Shown one piece after another: positions 45,775 through 55,425 of a stretch of 64,000 nt of DNA. Location of the stretch: the NCBI RefSeq assembly GCF_024138715.1, contig NZ_CP092074.1, forward strand, positions 4,526,001 to 4,590,000, in the 5' to 3' direction. Positions within the stretch are counted from its first letter, which is position 1. Each line of letters starts with the position of its first letter. This stretch comes from Emticicia sp. 21SJ11W-3 (GTDB lineage Bacteria > Bacteroidota > Bacteroidia > Cytophagales > Spirosomataceae). The notes under the pieces are model-generated. The model was not told the DNA's origin. It saw only the letters and a list, made by a program, of their open reading frames with translations, and searched no databases. A program made the translations under genes and the position numbers.

Positions 45775-46698
45775 ATGTTATTGAAAAAGAAAAGTTTCAT
45801 TATTCTCCTTACTATAGTTTTTGTAATACTGCCTATTCTTTTATTATTGCTTAACATTTATACTGTTACTGCTGACCCACAAAGTATATTTACAATAGTG
45901 AAATATTTAAAACACGAATTTTTGCCATTTTATGATATTATGGATGATGAAGTAAATATTAAATATAGTTTAAGTACACTCTTTTATAACACTAAAATCG
46001 GTAATCATTTCATCTTTCTTTTTATACCCCTTTTAACTACAGTTGGTATATTGAGATTTCAAAAAACGGGTTCTTTAAGAATTTTACAAGGCTTATTGAT
46101 AATCATTTTTTTCGAGAGAATACATGCTTTAATATCTTTGGTTGTTGCATTTATAAGAATGTCTGAATATACCCCTTCTTTTATTTATATTACTGTCACT
46201 GTAGTAAGTTTGCTTGCAAGCATATTCTCCCTTAACTATATTCGTACGAAGCTAAGCGTTACAATTGCTTCAGATGCTGAAGAATTAGTTGAGCAAAATG
46301 TATCTGAAAGATTTTTAAATATGATTATTGATCAGATTGTTATCACCTTCCTCGCCTTTGTCAGCACTTATTGGATAGTTTTAGCCAAGTTTGAGTATAG
46401 TAATGTGTCTGATTGGAAGTTTATAATTTATTTCCAAATATGCTATTCCTTGCAATTCTTCCTATATTATTTCATAATTGAAGGCTGCTTTAAAACCACG
46501 GTAGGTAAGGTGATTACGAAGTCTACGATTGTAAACTCCGAAGGAGAATTTATATCTATGGGCAATGCCTTTATAAGAACCCTATGCCGATACATCCCTT
46601 TTGAACCTTTCTCTTTTTTGATAGGCAGCCGCGGATGGCATGATTCTGTAAGTAACACGAGTGTTGTTAAATCATTCTATAAAAATGATGCAGACTAA
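45775..46698 (+). CDS. RDD-family membrane protein
   Basis: A 307-residue multi-pass protein. The first 150 residues hold about four hydrophobic helices. The C-terminal half is an RDD domain: RFLNMIIDQIVITFLAF (the Arg/Asp pair) and later TTVGKVITKSTIVNSEGEFISMGNAFIRTLCRYIPFEPFSF. RDD proteins include transporters but most are unassigned. Sample lines are near 25% G+C, lower than neighbours, a possible sign of transfer. Its stop overlaps the convergent gene by 4 nt. Confidence 0.85.
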   Translation: MLLKKKSFIILLTIVFVILPILLLLLNIYTVTADPQSIFTIVKYLKHEFLPFYDIMDDEVNIKYSLSTLFYNTKIGNHFIFLFIPLLTTVGILRFQKTGSLRILQGLLIIIFFERIHALISLVVAFIRMSEYTPSFIYITVTVVSLLASIFSLNYIRTKLSVTIASDAEELVEQNVSERFLNMIIDQIVITFLAFVSTYWIVLAKFEYSNVSDWKFIIYFQICYSLQFFLYYFIIEGCFKTTVGKVITKSTIVNSEGEFISMGNAFIRTLCRYIPFEPFSFLIGSRGWHDSVSNTSVVKSFYKNDAD

Positions 46699-48707
46699 AA
46701 ACTGTATCTTAACTGTAATTGAACATCTGATTTGTGATTACCCGGTATTGCATCGGTTCCACTGCCGATGCCTGTCTGATTATGCAGTTGTGTACGGGCA
46801 TATCTGAGCCAAACGTCTAGGTGCTTATTCAGGTTGTACCGGGCTGTGAGATACGTTCGGATGCCTTTACCATAATAGGCAGGGAAAGAAACGGCATAAA
46901 GAACGGTGTTCTCAAAAGCATAAATGCGCGAATCGTAATCGTTAGTGGCAAAGTAGGCAATACGGCCGCTCAGGTTTAATTTTTTTATAGAACCCTCAAA
47001 ATCCTGCATGAGCGCATAACCTGTTGACTTCGCACGTCCTTCGTACTGAAAGCTGTTCACCTGCGCTCGTGTTCGCAATCTGAATGACCGATTTACAGAA
47101 TAATCCAGATTACCCAAAATATTCTCTCTGAGAGTATTTACCACAATATCAGTCGGGGTGGTATTATCCGGCAGGTTTTTGCCTTTGTGTTCAGCATGAT
47201 ACTGCGCATAAACCAATACCTTTTTGTTGATTTGCCAGGCAGCTCTCAACAGGTAATCGTACCCATTTGATGGCGCATCAACCAGATACTTTAACCAGGG
47301 AAATTTGAAGCGGTCATAAAACCCACTGAAAGTAAGCGATTGGGTGGGCGCATACTTCAAACCCATGTAAATACCCTGCTCGTTGATATTCCGGCTTCCT
47401 TCTGCCAGTGCATTGGCATAAAAGCTATGGAAATCCCTGTCATAATGCCTCAAATGTATGGCCCATTCAACCTGCCGGCTTAATGCAGCTACCCAGCCGG
47501 CGGTAAGGCCTTTGCCCCCGCTGCTGCTTTGGGCGGCTTCACCAAAAAAATTGAAATTCTGCCAGGTATAAGTAAAGTTGGCACCTGCTACGGTGTTTTC
47601 TTTACCTGTAAACTCAAACGTATTATATAGTCTAGGCCTGCGCATCAGTAAAGCATCAAACCGGGTGTGCAGTACTGTGGCGCCTATGTATCCGTTAGTA
47701 AATCTGAAGGTGCCATTGAAACCAATATTCTGCTCCGTTAGTTGGTTTTTCCGTGCCAGTTCAGTTTCGGTACGATGATACCCCGAGGTAAGTACCGAGC
47801 TAAAGTATTCTTCCGTTTCTCCATCTGCCGCTTCAACGCTTGCATCACGCCTGTTGTAAGCGTAAAAAGCAGTAAGGTCTGTTTTTCCGAGCTGATAAGT
47901 GGCTGCAACGCCTCTCAGATTGCCCCCTTCTAATAAAGAGCTATACGGCCTTATACCCATATTGCTACGCCGTATGGTAGTTACGGCTTCGCTTCCTTTA
48001 CCAAGAAAAAAACCGGCACCTACTACCAGCCCCTGCCCGAACTGCACCTGATAATCGCCCAAAACCAGGTTTTTCAGTTTGCCTTTATTTTTTAACTGCA
48101 GATGAAAACTGTAAAAATCCAGGTAATTGCGCTCTCCCGCATCTTTCTCGGCAACAAAGCCTAACTGAAAATCTTTAGGGCTACTGAGGCGATATCGCAC
48201 ATATAACTGCTGCGGTGTACCCGCATAATTGTTTGCGGTAAATCCCTTGCTTTTTTCCAGGGTTTGTGCGCTTCTTAAAACCAGATAATGATCATTTGCC
48301 CGGTTTATGCTTGGTAATTGGCTACCTGATTTCGCTCGTACGTCTACAAAAGGCAACAATTGCTGAATAGTAGGTAAATCAAAACCTTTAACGGCCTGTA
48401 GTTCATATAAACTCAGAAACGGGCCAAATGCCGCACGATGCGCCAGAAGGTTCTTAATTTGGGTAACTGATAAAATGTACAAAGAAGCCAGGTCTTCATA
48501 GGTAGCCGTATTAAGGTCTATCGGATTCTGGTATAACTGATAAAGCTGTTCGTATAGGTCTTCATAGGGTATGTTCTCCTGTTGCATCGGGAACAGCCTC
48601 TGCGTGAACTCATCCAGATTAATTTCAGGCCGTGGGGGTGTCTGTGCCCGGGTGCAGTATACACCAGACAGTATGAAAAAAATGAACGCCGGAAGCTTTT
48701 TCGACAA
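46695..48707 (-). CDS. Helix-hairpin-helix / outer-membrane beta-barrel protein
   Basis: A secreted protein of about 670 residues. A signal peptide is followed by a ComEA-like helix-hairpin-helix pair (PIDLNTATYEDLASLYILSVTQIKNLLAHRAAFGPFLSLYELQAVKGFDLPTIQQLLPFVD) near residues 60-120. A long barrel with repeated aromatic strands ends DVQLQLRYSF. This arrangement occurs in Bacteroidota but its role, perhaps DNA binding at the surface, is unproven. The frame has no ATG before the signal peptide. I choose the TTG at 48707 because it directly precedes SKKLPAFIFFILSG; another TTG at 48764 adds 19 residues. Start is uncertain. Confidence 0.75.
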   Translation of the reverse strand: MSKKLPAFIFFILSGVYCTRAQTPPRPEINLDEFTQRLFPMQQENIPYEDLYEQLYQLYQNPIDLNTATYEDLASLYILSVTQIKNLLAHRAAFGPFLSLYELQAVKGFDLPTIQQLLPFVDVRAKSGSQLPSINRANDHYLVLRSAQTLEKSKGFTANNYAGTPQQLYVRYRLSSPKDFQLGFVAEKDAGERNYLDFYSFHLQLKNKGKLKNLVLGDYQVQFGQGLVVGAGFFLGKGSEAVTTIRRSNMGIRPYSSLLEGGNLRGVAATYQLGKTDLTAFYAYNRRDASVEAADGETEEYFSSVLTSGYHRTETELARKNQLTEQNIGFNGTFRFTNGYIGATVLHTRFDALLMRRPRLYNTFEFTGKENTVAGANFTYTWQNFNFFGEAAQSSSGGKGLTAGWVAALSRQVEWAIHLRHYDRDFHSFYANALAEGSRNINEQGIYMGLKYAPTQSLTFSGFYDRFKFPWLKYLVDAPSNGYDYLLRAAWQINKKVLVYAQYHAEHKGKNLPDNTTPTDIVVNTLRENILGNLDYSVNRSFRLRTRAQVNSFQYEGRAKSTGYALMQDFEGSIKKLNLSGRIAYFATNDYDSRIYAFENTVLYAVSFPAYYGKGIRTYLTARYNLNKHLDVWLRYARTQLHNQTGIGSGTDAIPGNHKSDVQLQLRYSF

Positions 48708-48940
48708 CCAGGCGATGGGAATCGAAATTTTTTCGCAGCAAATATCAAGAAGTGTCACAAGCAATGCCAGAGCTTAGGTTTGTTTTATAATAGCCGTTTA
48801 TGCAGCAATCAAATATAAACATTTATTTTTTATTGCTCGGCGGCACAAGAGTTATTGTGGATGATTTTACTCAAAAACCTGAAAAATATGATGGCATAGG
48901 TTTTTCATATATATAAGGAATAATAACTCTACTTAAAAAT

Positions 48941-50743
48941 ATGCACAACATAGAAAAACAAACCGAAATTTACATCAATGAGATGGGTTCTACCCCCCAT
49001 CAACATGGCGTTTTCTTCAGGGTTTGGGCTCCGCATGCCGACTATGTGTCGGTCGTTGGAAACTTTAACGACTGGAACGAAGGGGCAAACCCGCTCATAG
49101 CCGGTGAGAATGGCTGTTGGGGTGTAAACGTAGAACATGCGAAAGAAGGAGACCAATACAAATTTTTTATTAAGAATGGCGAGTTGAATCTTTACAAAAA
49201 TGACCCCTACGCCAGGCAGGTTACCAGTTCGGTAGGGAATTCGATAGTTTATAATCCGAAAAAATATAATTGGGAGAATGTTAATTACCAGATTCCGTCA
49301 TGGAACAATCTGGTAATATATGAATTACATATCGGCACATTTAACCGCAGTAATGCCGATACCGTTGGCACTTTTCATGATGCTATCAGAAAACTGCCCT
49401 ATTTGCAAAAACTGGGCATAAACGCAGTAGAAATAATGCCTCCGTTCGAATTCGCAGGGGGGCTATCGTGGGGGTATAACCCGGCGCATCCTTTTGCTAT
49501 TGAAACCGAATACGGCGGCCCGGTAGCATTTAAAGATTTTATAAAAGAAGCTCATAAATTGGGCATTGCAGTTATTCTTGATGTAGTATATAACCACTTT
49601 GGCCCTTCAGACCTTGACTTGTGGCAGTTTGACGGCTGGCAGGAAAACGGCAAAGGGGGAATCTATTTTTATAACGACTGGCGGTCGACAACCCCCTGGG
49701 GTGACACCCGCCCCGACTACGGCCGCCCCGAGGTTGGCCACTATATAAAAGACAATGCCCTGATGTGGCTGGATGATTATAAAGTAGATGGCCTGAGAAT
49801 GGACATGGTACCGTATATAAGAAACGTACATGCCGACGGCAACCCCGCACATGATTTGCAGGAGGGTGTGAACATGATTAAATGGATTAATAACGATATT
49901 CATGAGAGATACCCCAATGCCCTGGTAATAGCCGAAGATATGCACGGGCATGATTTCATAACAGACCAGGTGCAGTCTGGCGGGCTGGGATATGGCGCAC
50001 AATGGGATGCCGATTTTGTGCACCCCTTAAGGAATGTACTGACACAGGCCTCTGACGAGTACATTGACATGAATCTGCTTTGCTCGGCACTTTTAAACAG
50101 GTATAGTAATGATGCCATGCGAAGAGTTATTTTTACGGAGTCGCATGACGAAGTTGCCAACGGTAAATCAAGGGTAGCCGAAGAGGTTGAACCCGGTAAT
50201 GCAACCGGTTGGTATGCACGCAAAAAGGCTACTTTGGGTGCTGTGCTGGTGCTTACCTCGCCTGGTATCCCGATGATATTTCAAGGCCAGACACTACAGG
50301 AAGGCAGTTGGTTTCAGGATACTGACCCACTGCATTGGGACCGTATGAATGAGGTTTCGGGGATATCCAATATGTATAAAGATTTAATACACCTGCGCCG
50401 TAATCTGACTGGTGTAACCGCCGGGCTAATGGGCCAGCATACCGAACTTCTGGCTTGTGACCATGACGCCAAGCTGTTGGCGTTTCAGAGATGGCAAAAC
50501 GGCGGAAGTAAAGATTCTACTGTTGTAATACTCAACTTCTCACATCAGGCAAGAGCGAATTATCAGGTTCGTTTACCTGCAGAGGGTAAATGGGTAGTAC
50601 GCTTTAATGGAGATGCCGAGGTTTATGGTGCAGACTTTGCCCATACCCATTGCACAGAGACCGAGGCAGTTCTTAAAGAAGATGCCTTTATAGCTGAAAT
50701 TTCAGTTGGGCCATACAGTGCACTGGTTCTTTCGCAAGACTAA
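48941..50743 (+). CDS. GH13 1,4-alpha-glucan branching-type enzyme
   Basis: A 600-residue alpha-amylase-family enzyme. An N-terminal CBM48/E-set domain (about 15-105, VWAPHADYVSVVGNFNDWN) is followed by a TIM barrel (about 120-480) with GH13 motifs DVVYNH, the nucleophile D288 in GLRMDM, the acid/base E332 in VIAEDM and the third acid D403 in ESHDEV. The set matches glycogen branching enzymes, though related trehalose-forming or amylolytic GH13 members cannot be fully excluded. A strong terminator follows. Confidence 0.88.
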   Translation: MHNIEKQTEIYINEMGSTPHQHGVFFRVWAPHADYVSVVGNFNDWNEGANPLIAGENGCWGVNVEHAKEGDQYKFFIKNGELNLYKNDPYARQVTSSVGNSIVYNPKKYNWENVNYQIPSWNNLVIYELHIGTFNRSNADTVGTFHDAIRKLPYLQKLGINAVEIMPPFEFAGGLSWGYNPAHPFAIETEYGGPVAFKDFIKEAHKLGIAVILDVVYNHFGPSDLDLWQFDGWQENGKGGIYFYNDWRSTTPWGDTRPDYGRPEVGHYIKDNALMWLDDYKVDGLRMDMVPYIRNVHADGNPAHDLQEGVNMIKWINNDIHERYPNALVIAEDMHGHDFITDQVQSGGLGYGAQWDADFVHPLRNVLTQASDEYIDMNLLCSALLNRYSNDAMRRVIFTESHDEVANGKSRVAEEVEPGNATGWYARKKATLGAVLVLTSPGIPMIFQGQTLQEGSWFQDTDPLHWDRMNEVSGISNMYKDLIHLRRNLTGVTAGLMGQHTELLACDHDAKLLAFQRWQNGGSKDSTVVILNFSHQARANYQVRLPAEGKWVVRFNGDAEVYGADFAHTHCTETEAVLKEDAFIAEISVGPYSALVLSQD

Positions 50744-50752
50744 ATTCACGCT

Positions 50753-50796
50753 AAACAGAAGGGCTGTATTGCTAGCGATACAGCCCTTCTGTTTTT
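50753..50796 (+). terminator. Strong intrinsic terminator of the branching-enzyme gene
   Basis: A 17-bp perfect stem (50753-50769 with 50778-50794) containing a GCTAGC loop, ending in TTTTT. It is only 14 nt before the next gene's ATG. Confidence 0.9.
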
Positions 50797-50810
50797 AATC
50801 AACCACTGCT

Positions 50811-52508
50811 ATGACAATCAAACATCGATGGCAAAGAATTATAATCGGAATAATAATCGGCATTTTAGTTTTACTGCTGCTGCTGACCATCGGTGGTTAC
50901 TTCTTTTTGAAACCTTTGGTTACTGACCGTGTCAGCAAAGGTGTATTGAAAGCCTCAGACGGGCTGTATCAGCTTTCGTTTTCTGATATACAATATAATC
51001 CGGGTATGGGCGAAATTGTGATTAAAAACGCAAATTTAAGGCCTGACACCAATGTCTACAAAAGACTGCACGCAATTAAAAAAGCGCCAGATAACCTGAT
51101 GCTGATTGAAGTACCTACCATAAAGCTGACGGGGGTGAATCTGTTACAGGTGGTTTTTCAACGAATATTAGATATAAATACAATAAACGTTCACGCGCCC
51201 ACCATTCAGGTGCTTTACAAAGGCCTGAAATATAATTTGCCGCCGGATTCAACCGAACAAAAGACGCCTTACCAGTTAATATCGAAGTTTGTAAAATCAT
51301 TACACATTAAACGTGTAACACTAACGAATGTGGATTTTACGTACGAAAACCGGCAGAATGCAAAGCCGAAAAAAAGTACGGTTAAAAATCTTGATGTTGA
51401 GATTACGAATATACTGGTGGATTCTGCATCTGACAGGCCCTCAAAAAAAGTTTTATACGCCGACGACTACACATTTAACATTAAAGCAGCTGAATTACCA
51501 ACCAAAAATCATTTTAATACCCACGCTTTTAAAAACATTGTTTTTTCGCTTAAAAACAGATACTTATCTATTGAAGAATATCACCTTAAACCGCGTGCCA
51601 GCAAAATGGCTTATGCTAAAATGTCTGGCGGGCGCAACCACACGGAGGTAATATTAAATAATATTGTAATAGAAGACATCCGGCCGGAGATGCTGTTCCC
51701 GGACACTAAACTTTATGCAGGTTCAGTACGTATTAATAAGGGGCTTGTGCAGATATTTAAGAACAAGGCTCACCCGGTGCTGGAACGCGACAAAACAGGC
51801 GAATACCCGCATCAACTGCTGAAAAAGCTGGATTTACCATTAAACATTGACACCGTTTTTATCAATAACACCAAGGTTGATTACTCTGAATATGACCCGG
51901 AGGTAAAACTGACCGGCTTCATAAGCTTTAACCGGATTAATGGCAAGATTACCAATGTTACAAACGACAGCCTGCCACTGGCAAAAGACCCGGTTATGCG
52001 GGCACAGTTTCATAGCTACTTCATGAATCGTGGCAGCCTTGATGTGGCATTTACTTTTAATATTCCTTCAAAAAAGGGAGATTTCACCTGTCAGGGTCAG
52101 CTGGGCAATTTTGAGGGTACTTCTATCAATAACATTACCGTAGCGCTTACCAAGGTAAGTGTGCAATCGTTGAAGATAAACAAATATGTTTTCAGACTGA
52201 AAGCGGATGATTACCGCGTAACCGGCACAGGCACCTTACATTACGAAAACCTGAAAGCAACCATATTGAAAGTAAATAAAGATACAGTAGAAAAAAAACC
52301 GAGATTCCGGCTCTTTAAAAAGCGTGCGCTGCCTACCTTTGTGGTCAATAATCTGGTGTTAAAAGACGCTAACCCCCGCAAGAATAATCAACTAAAAACA
52401 GGCACTATTAATTACAAGCGCCCGCGGACCAAATCTTTCTTTGGCGCTATCTGGGGTGGTTTGTCTCAATCGCTTTTTCAGAGTGTTACCGGTACTGTGA
52501 AGGATTAA
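50811..52508 (+). CDS. AsmA-like membrane-anchored protein
   Basis: A 565-residue protein with one N-terminal transmembrane helix (about 10-33) and a long periplasmic beta-rich region. VTLTNVDFTYENRQ, MSGGRNHTEVILNNIVIED and RKNNQLKTGTINYKRPRTKSFFGAIW fit the repetitive beta-helix style of AsmA/TamB relatives, which handle lipids or outer-membrane biogenesis. The match is by pattern, not a diagnostic motif. Its start follows a strong terminator by only 14 nt, so it needs readthrough or a promoter inside the preceding gene. Confidence 0.6.
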   Translation: MTIKHRWQRIIIGIIIGILVLLLLLTIGGYFFLKPLVTDRVSKGVLKASDGLYQLSFSDIQYNPGMGEIVIKNANLRPDTNVYKRLHAIKKAPDNLMLIEVPTIKLTGVNLLQVVFQRILDINTINVHAPTIQVLYKGLKYNLPPDSTEQKTPYQLISKFVKSLHIKRVTLTNVDFTYENRQNAKPKKSTVKNLDVEITNILVDSASDRPSKKVLYADDYTFNIKAAELPTKNHFNTHAFKNIVFSLKNRYLSIEEYHLKPRASKMAYAKMSGGRNHTEVILNNIVIEDIRPEMLFPDTKLYAGSVRINKGLVQIFKNKAHPVLERDKTGEYPHQLLKKLDLPLNIDTVFINNTKVDYSEYDPEVKLTGFISFNRINGKITNVTNDSLPLAKDPVMRAQFHSYFMNRGSLDVAFTFNIPSKKGDFTCQGQLGNFEGTSINNITVALTKVSVQSLKINKYVFRLKADDYRVTGTGTLHYENLKATILKVNKDTVEKKPRFRLFKKRALPTFVVNNLVLKDANPRKNNQLKTGTINYKRPRTKSFFGAIWGGLSQSLFQSVTGTVKD

Positions 52509-52537
52509 GATATCCAATAGCTTACATTTACCGACGG

Positions 52538-53800
52538 TTACTTCTTATTAGCACTGTTATAGAGCAGGTAGGTAAGGTTTAGCTGAAAACTTAGTTTTTC
52601 TGCGTATATATCATCAATGAGTAGCTTTGAATTTTTGTAATAAAATATAGATACCTGTTCTCTTTTACCTTTTGGAAGCACTTTCACATTAGCTGAAAGT
52701 AGAAAGTTTTTCCACTTCATTCCTGCTTCTCCTACTGCATATACGCTAAGCCTGCTACCTGAAACAGATTTTATATCAGGATAAGAAACGAGCGTTTTAG
52801 CATTGATGCCTATGCCAACAATTGGTTTAAAGGCATATCGGCTGCGAAATTCATGCCTGACTTTTGGTAAAAAATTCAGGTAATAAAGGCTGGATGAAAA
52901 GTGATTAGCATCACTCTTAATGACTTCACGATTAAGATAGACTTCCATTACAAAACTTTCTCTGTGAAAGTTTCTTATGGATGAAACAGTGGCATTAATC
53001 CCGACCAGCACGTTCGGCACACTGGTTCTTGTTTCGAAATATTGATTTACATTGTAATTCTGAATGAATATATTTCTATCATTTGCCAAACCCGCCATTA
53101 ATCCAAAAGCAAAACCAGCTTTATCTTTTTTCTTCTTCACATAACAGGTATAATTACAGCCGATACACTCATTGAACTCAATAAATTTATCCATCAGGTC
53201 CTCAAGTGAAAATTCTATGCTTCTGGTTTTTATCGTCTTTCCACATTGGCTGAAAAGTTCTTCCAGCTGCTTTTGAAAGACTTTATTGTTAAGCAAATAG
53301 GTTTTCTTGTTTCTATTCTCGTCTAATAAATACTGTAAAAAGAAATGATTTATTAACTCTGTTATTTTCTGGCCTTCTTTATAAAAGAAGTGGTTTTTGT
53401 TATTAGAATCTCTTACCGACAACAAACTATAATCTGACTTCAATAAAACTAAAAAAGCTAACAAGGTATCCTTCCTGATATGTAAATTGCGATCGTAGAG
53501 CAATTCGTTCTTCAAGACTGGCGTAACATCTAAATCAACTCTTCCTACCAGGTAGCTTTCTTTTCCTGATATTCCAAAGGCTACCAGTTCACTGATATGA
53601 TAAATCTCCTCGGGCCCATCTGCATTTTTAAAATTGATGCTTACCGGGTTAACCGCCCAGTTCAGGTCATCAATTTTACCTTTCAAGGTGTCAGTCTGGT
53701 TTTTTAAAATAATGAAGCCATCTACATAGTTTTTCTGCGAGAAAGCATAAGAAGAAATTAGAACAAGTATAAGAAGGGTGGTGGTCTTGATAGTGTACAT
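52538..53800 (-). CDS. Tandem paralog 1, secreted protein with CxxC-x3-C motif
   Basis: A 420-residue protein. Signal peptide (1-21) then a shared N-terminal segment (KNYVDGFIILKNQTDTLKGKIDDLNWAVNPVS), a middle domain and a CIGCNYTC motif (about 215), then a beta-rich C-terminal barrel-like part. It and the 53913-55154 protein are paralogs, about half identical away from the shared segment. Sample lines are about 28% G+C. Function unknown; related proteins occur in Bacteroidota. Confidence 0.75.
   Translation of the reverse strand: MYTIKTTTLLILVLISSYAFSQKNYVDGFIILKNQTDTLKGKIDDLNWAVNPVSINFKNADGPEEIYHISELVAFGISGKESYLVGRVDLDVTPVLKNELLYDRNLHIRKDTLLAFLVLLKSDYSLLSVRDSNNKNHFFYKEGQKITELINHFFLQYLLDENRNKKTYLLNNKVFQKQLEELFSQCGKTIKTRSIEFSLEDLMDKFIEFNECIGCNYTCYVKKKKDKAGFAFGLMAGLANDRNIFIQNYNVNQYFETRTSVPNVLVGINATVSSIRNFHRESFVMEVYLNREVIKSDANHFSSSLYYLNFLPKVRHEFRSRYAFKPIVGIGINAKTLVSYPDIKSVSGSRLSVYAVGEAGMKWKNFLLSANVKVLPKGKREQVSIFYYKNSKLLIDDIYAEKLSFQLNLTYLLYNSANKK
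53623..53747 (-). repeat. Near-identical tract shared with 54986-55110
   Basis: Aligning the two paralog genes, 125 bp at 53623-53747 and 54986-55110 differ at only two sites (53643 and 53693). The tract encodes the last signal-peptide residues through the KNYVDGFIIL to SINFKN segment. Identity drops sharply on both sides, indicating recent gene conversion. Confidence 0.85.
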
Positions 53801-53912
53801 TTGCTTTATTTAGTTACAGCTATTTCAAAAAGTATGCATACGAACAAATTATGAAATTTCAGATTAATAATAATGACGTTCCAAATAATTATTTTGCCTG
53901 AGAAGGCCTAAG

Positions 53913-55154
53913 CTATCTTTTCTTCTTAGCGCTGTTATAAAGCAGATAGGTAAGTTGAAGCTGAAAGTTAACGCGTTGGTAACTGATTACATCTAGTACT
54001 TCGGCAACTTTAGTATAGACAATTTTTACATCTTCATTTTTGTGCATTGGCTTTACCTTAATACGAGCCGCAATAAGAAAATTATTTAATTTAACCCCAC
54101 CTTCACCTATCAGGAACAAATTTATCTTGTTACCCATGTAAGATTTATCTTCCATCCTAGAAACCATATACTTAAAATTAACCCCGGCTCCTACAAAGGG
54201 TTTCATGATTGCATGGCTTATAAACTGATGTCTGACAAGCGGAACGAAATTTAGATAAGTAAAAGTTGCAGAATAGTTGTTAGTTTCGTTTTTGATGCAT
54301 TCCTGGTTAATAAATGCCTCAATTAAGAGAATATTTCTATTCAGATTTCTTCTTGATGAAATAGAAAAATTCAGGCCATATAGCAAGGATGGTACTTTAG
54401 TTTTTGCTTCAAAATAATTGCGCTCATAGTAATCATTGTGTGAGAAAAAGTTCCTTTCGCTGGAAATACCAGCCATCAATCCAATTGTTAAAACAGCTTT
54501 ATCCGCCTTTTTCTTAACATAACATGTGTAGGTACAACCTATACATTCACTAAACTCAATAAACTTATCGGTCAAGGCCTGTATTTCAAATTCTGTGTTA
54601 TTAACCTGAATTTTCCTGCTACATTGATTAAACAATAACTCTAACTGCTTCTGATATAGCTTGTTATTAAACTCATATACTTTTTCGCCTCTCTTTTGCA
54701 AAAACTTATGATTAATCAGCTCAGTTATCTTCTGATGATCTTTGTAGAAAAAATGCTCTTTGCTGGTTTCATCTTTTAAATATAACAGGCTATAATCTGC
54801 CTTTAACAAAACAAGAAAAGGGAGCAGCGTATCTTTTTTCACTATCAGGTTACGATCCTGGAGTAAAGCAGTACTTTCGAAAGGCGTAATGTCCAGATCC
54901 GCTTTTTCAACTATATAACTTTCTTTTTCAAATATTCCAAAAGCCTTCAGCTGGCTGATGCTATAAGATTCTTCTATGTTTTGAACATTTTTAAAATTGA
55001 TGCTTGCCGGGTTAACCGCCCAGTTCAGGTCATCAATTTTACCTTTCAAGGTGTCGGTCTGGTTTTTTAAAATAATGAAGCCATCTACATAGTTTTTCTG
55101 CGAGAAAGCAGACAAAGAGATACAAACAAAAAGCAATGCTTGCAGGATTTTCAT
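53913..55154 (-). CDS. Tandem paralog 2, secreted protein with CxxC-x3-C motif
   Basis: A 413-residue protein homologous to its neighbour at 52538-53800. It shares the order signal peptide, KNYVDGFIILKNQTDTLKGK segment, CIGCTYTC motif and C-terminal beta region. The DNA from 54986-55110 matches the neighbour's 53623-53747 at 123 of 125 positions. Elsewhere the two have drifted widely. Located 113 bp apart on the same strand, likely from a tandem duplication. Function unknown. Confidence 0.75.
   Translation of the reverse strand: MKILQALLFVCISLSAFSQKNYVDGFIILKNQTDTLKGKIDDLNWAVNPASINFKNVQNIEESYSISQLKAFGIFEKESYIVEKADLDITPFESTALLQDRNLIVKKDTLLPFLVLLKADYSLLYLKDETSKEHFFYKDHQKITELINHKFLQKRGEKVYEFNNKLYQKQLELLFNQCSRKIQVNNTEFEIQALTDKFIEFSECIGCTYTCYVKKKADKAVLTIGLMAGISSERNFFSHNDYYERNYFEAKTKVPSLLYGLNFSISSRRNLNRNILLIEAFINQECIKNETNNYSATFTYLNFVPLVRHQFISHAIMKPFVGAGVNFKYMVSRMEDKSYMGNKINLFLIGEGGVKLNNFLIAARIKVKPMHKNEDVKIVYTKVAEVLDVISYQRVNFQLQLTYLLYNSAKKKR
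54986..55110 (-). repeat. Near-identical tract shared with 53623-53747
   Basis: Second copy of the 125-bp tract, offset by exactly 1363 bp. See the paired entry for detail; the differences are at 55006 and 55056. Confidence 0.85.
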
Positions 55155-55320
55155 AAAGCGTGTTCAGTGGTTTTATATTTTAGGCCAACAGGAAAAGTTA
55201 GTATATACGTAACTGGCTCCAATTTAATAAAAAACTGAATCAGACCGAATATAAGCAGCAAATAATAATTTTATGGTAATCTGTGTAGGCTATACACATT
55301 GACTAATCACAATGACAGCG

Positions 55321-55348
55321 TATAACAGTTTACGGTATACCTGTTATA
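55321..55348. repeat. 8-bp inverted repeat near nrdA terminator
   Basis: TATAACAG (55321-55328) and CTGTTATA (55341-55348) are perfect complements separated by 12 nt. It lies between the nrdA terminator and the paralog-2 start, so it could be an operator for paralog 2. Confidence 0.35.
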
Positions 55349-55361
55349 AACAGCCCGGCAC

Positions 55362-55390
55362 AAAAAAACCACCTTTTGCAAGGTGGTTTT
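55362..55390 (-). terminator. Intrinsic terminator of nrdA
   Basis: Minus strand: an 11-bp perfect stem (55390-55380 with 55375-55365), 4-nt loop, then a T-run (plus-strand A-run 55362-55368). It follows the nrdA stop by about 35 bp. Confidence 0.9.
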
Positions 55391-55425
55391 CACTGAATAA
55401 TTAAGAAAGAAAGAAGTCGGAATCC

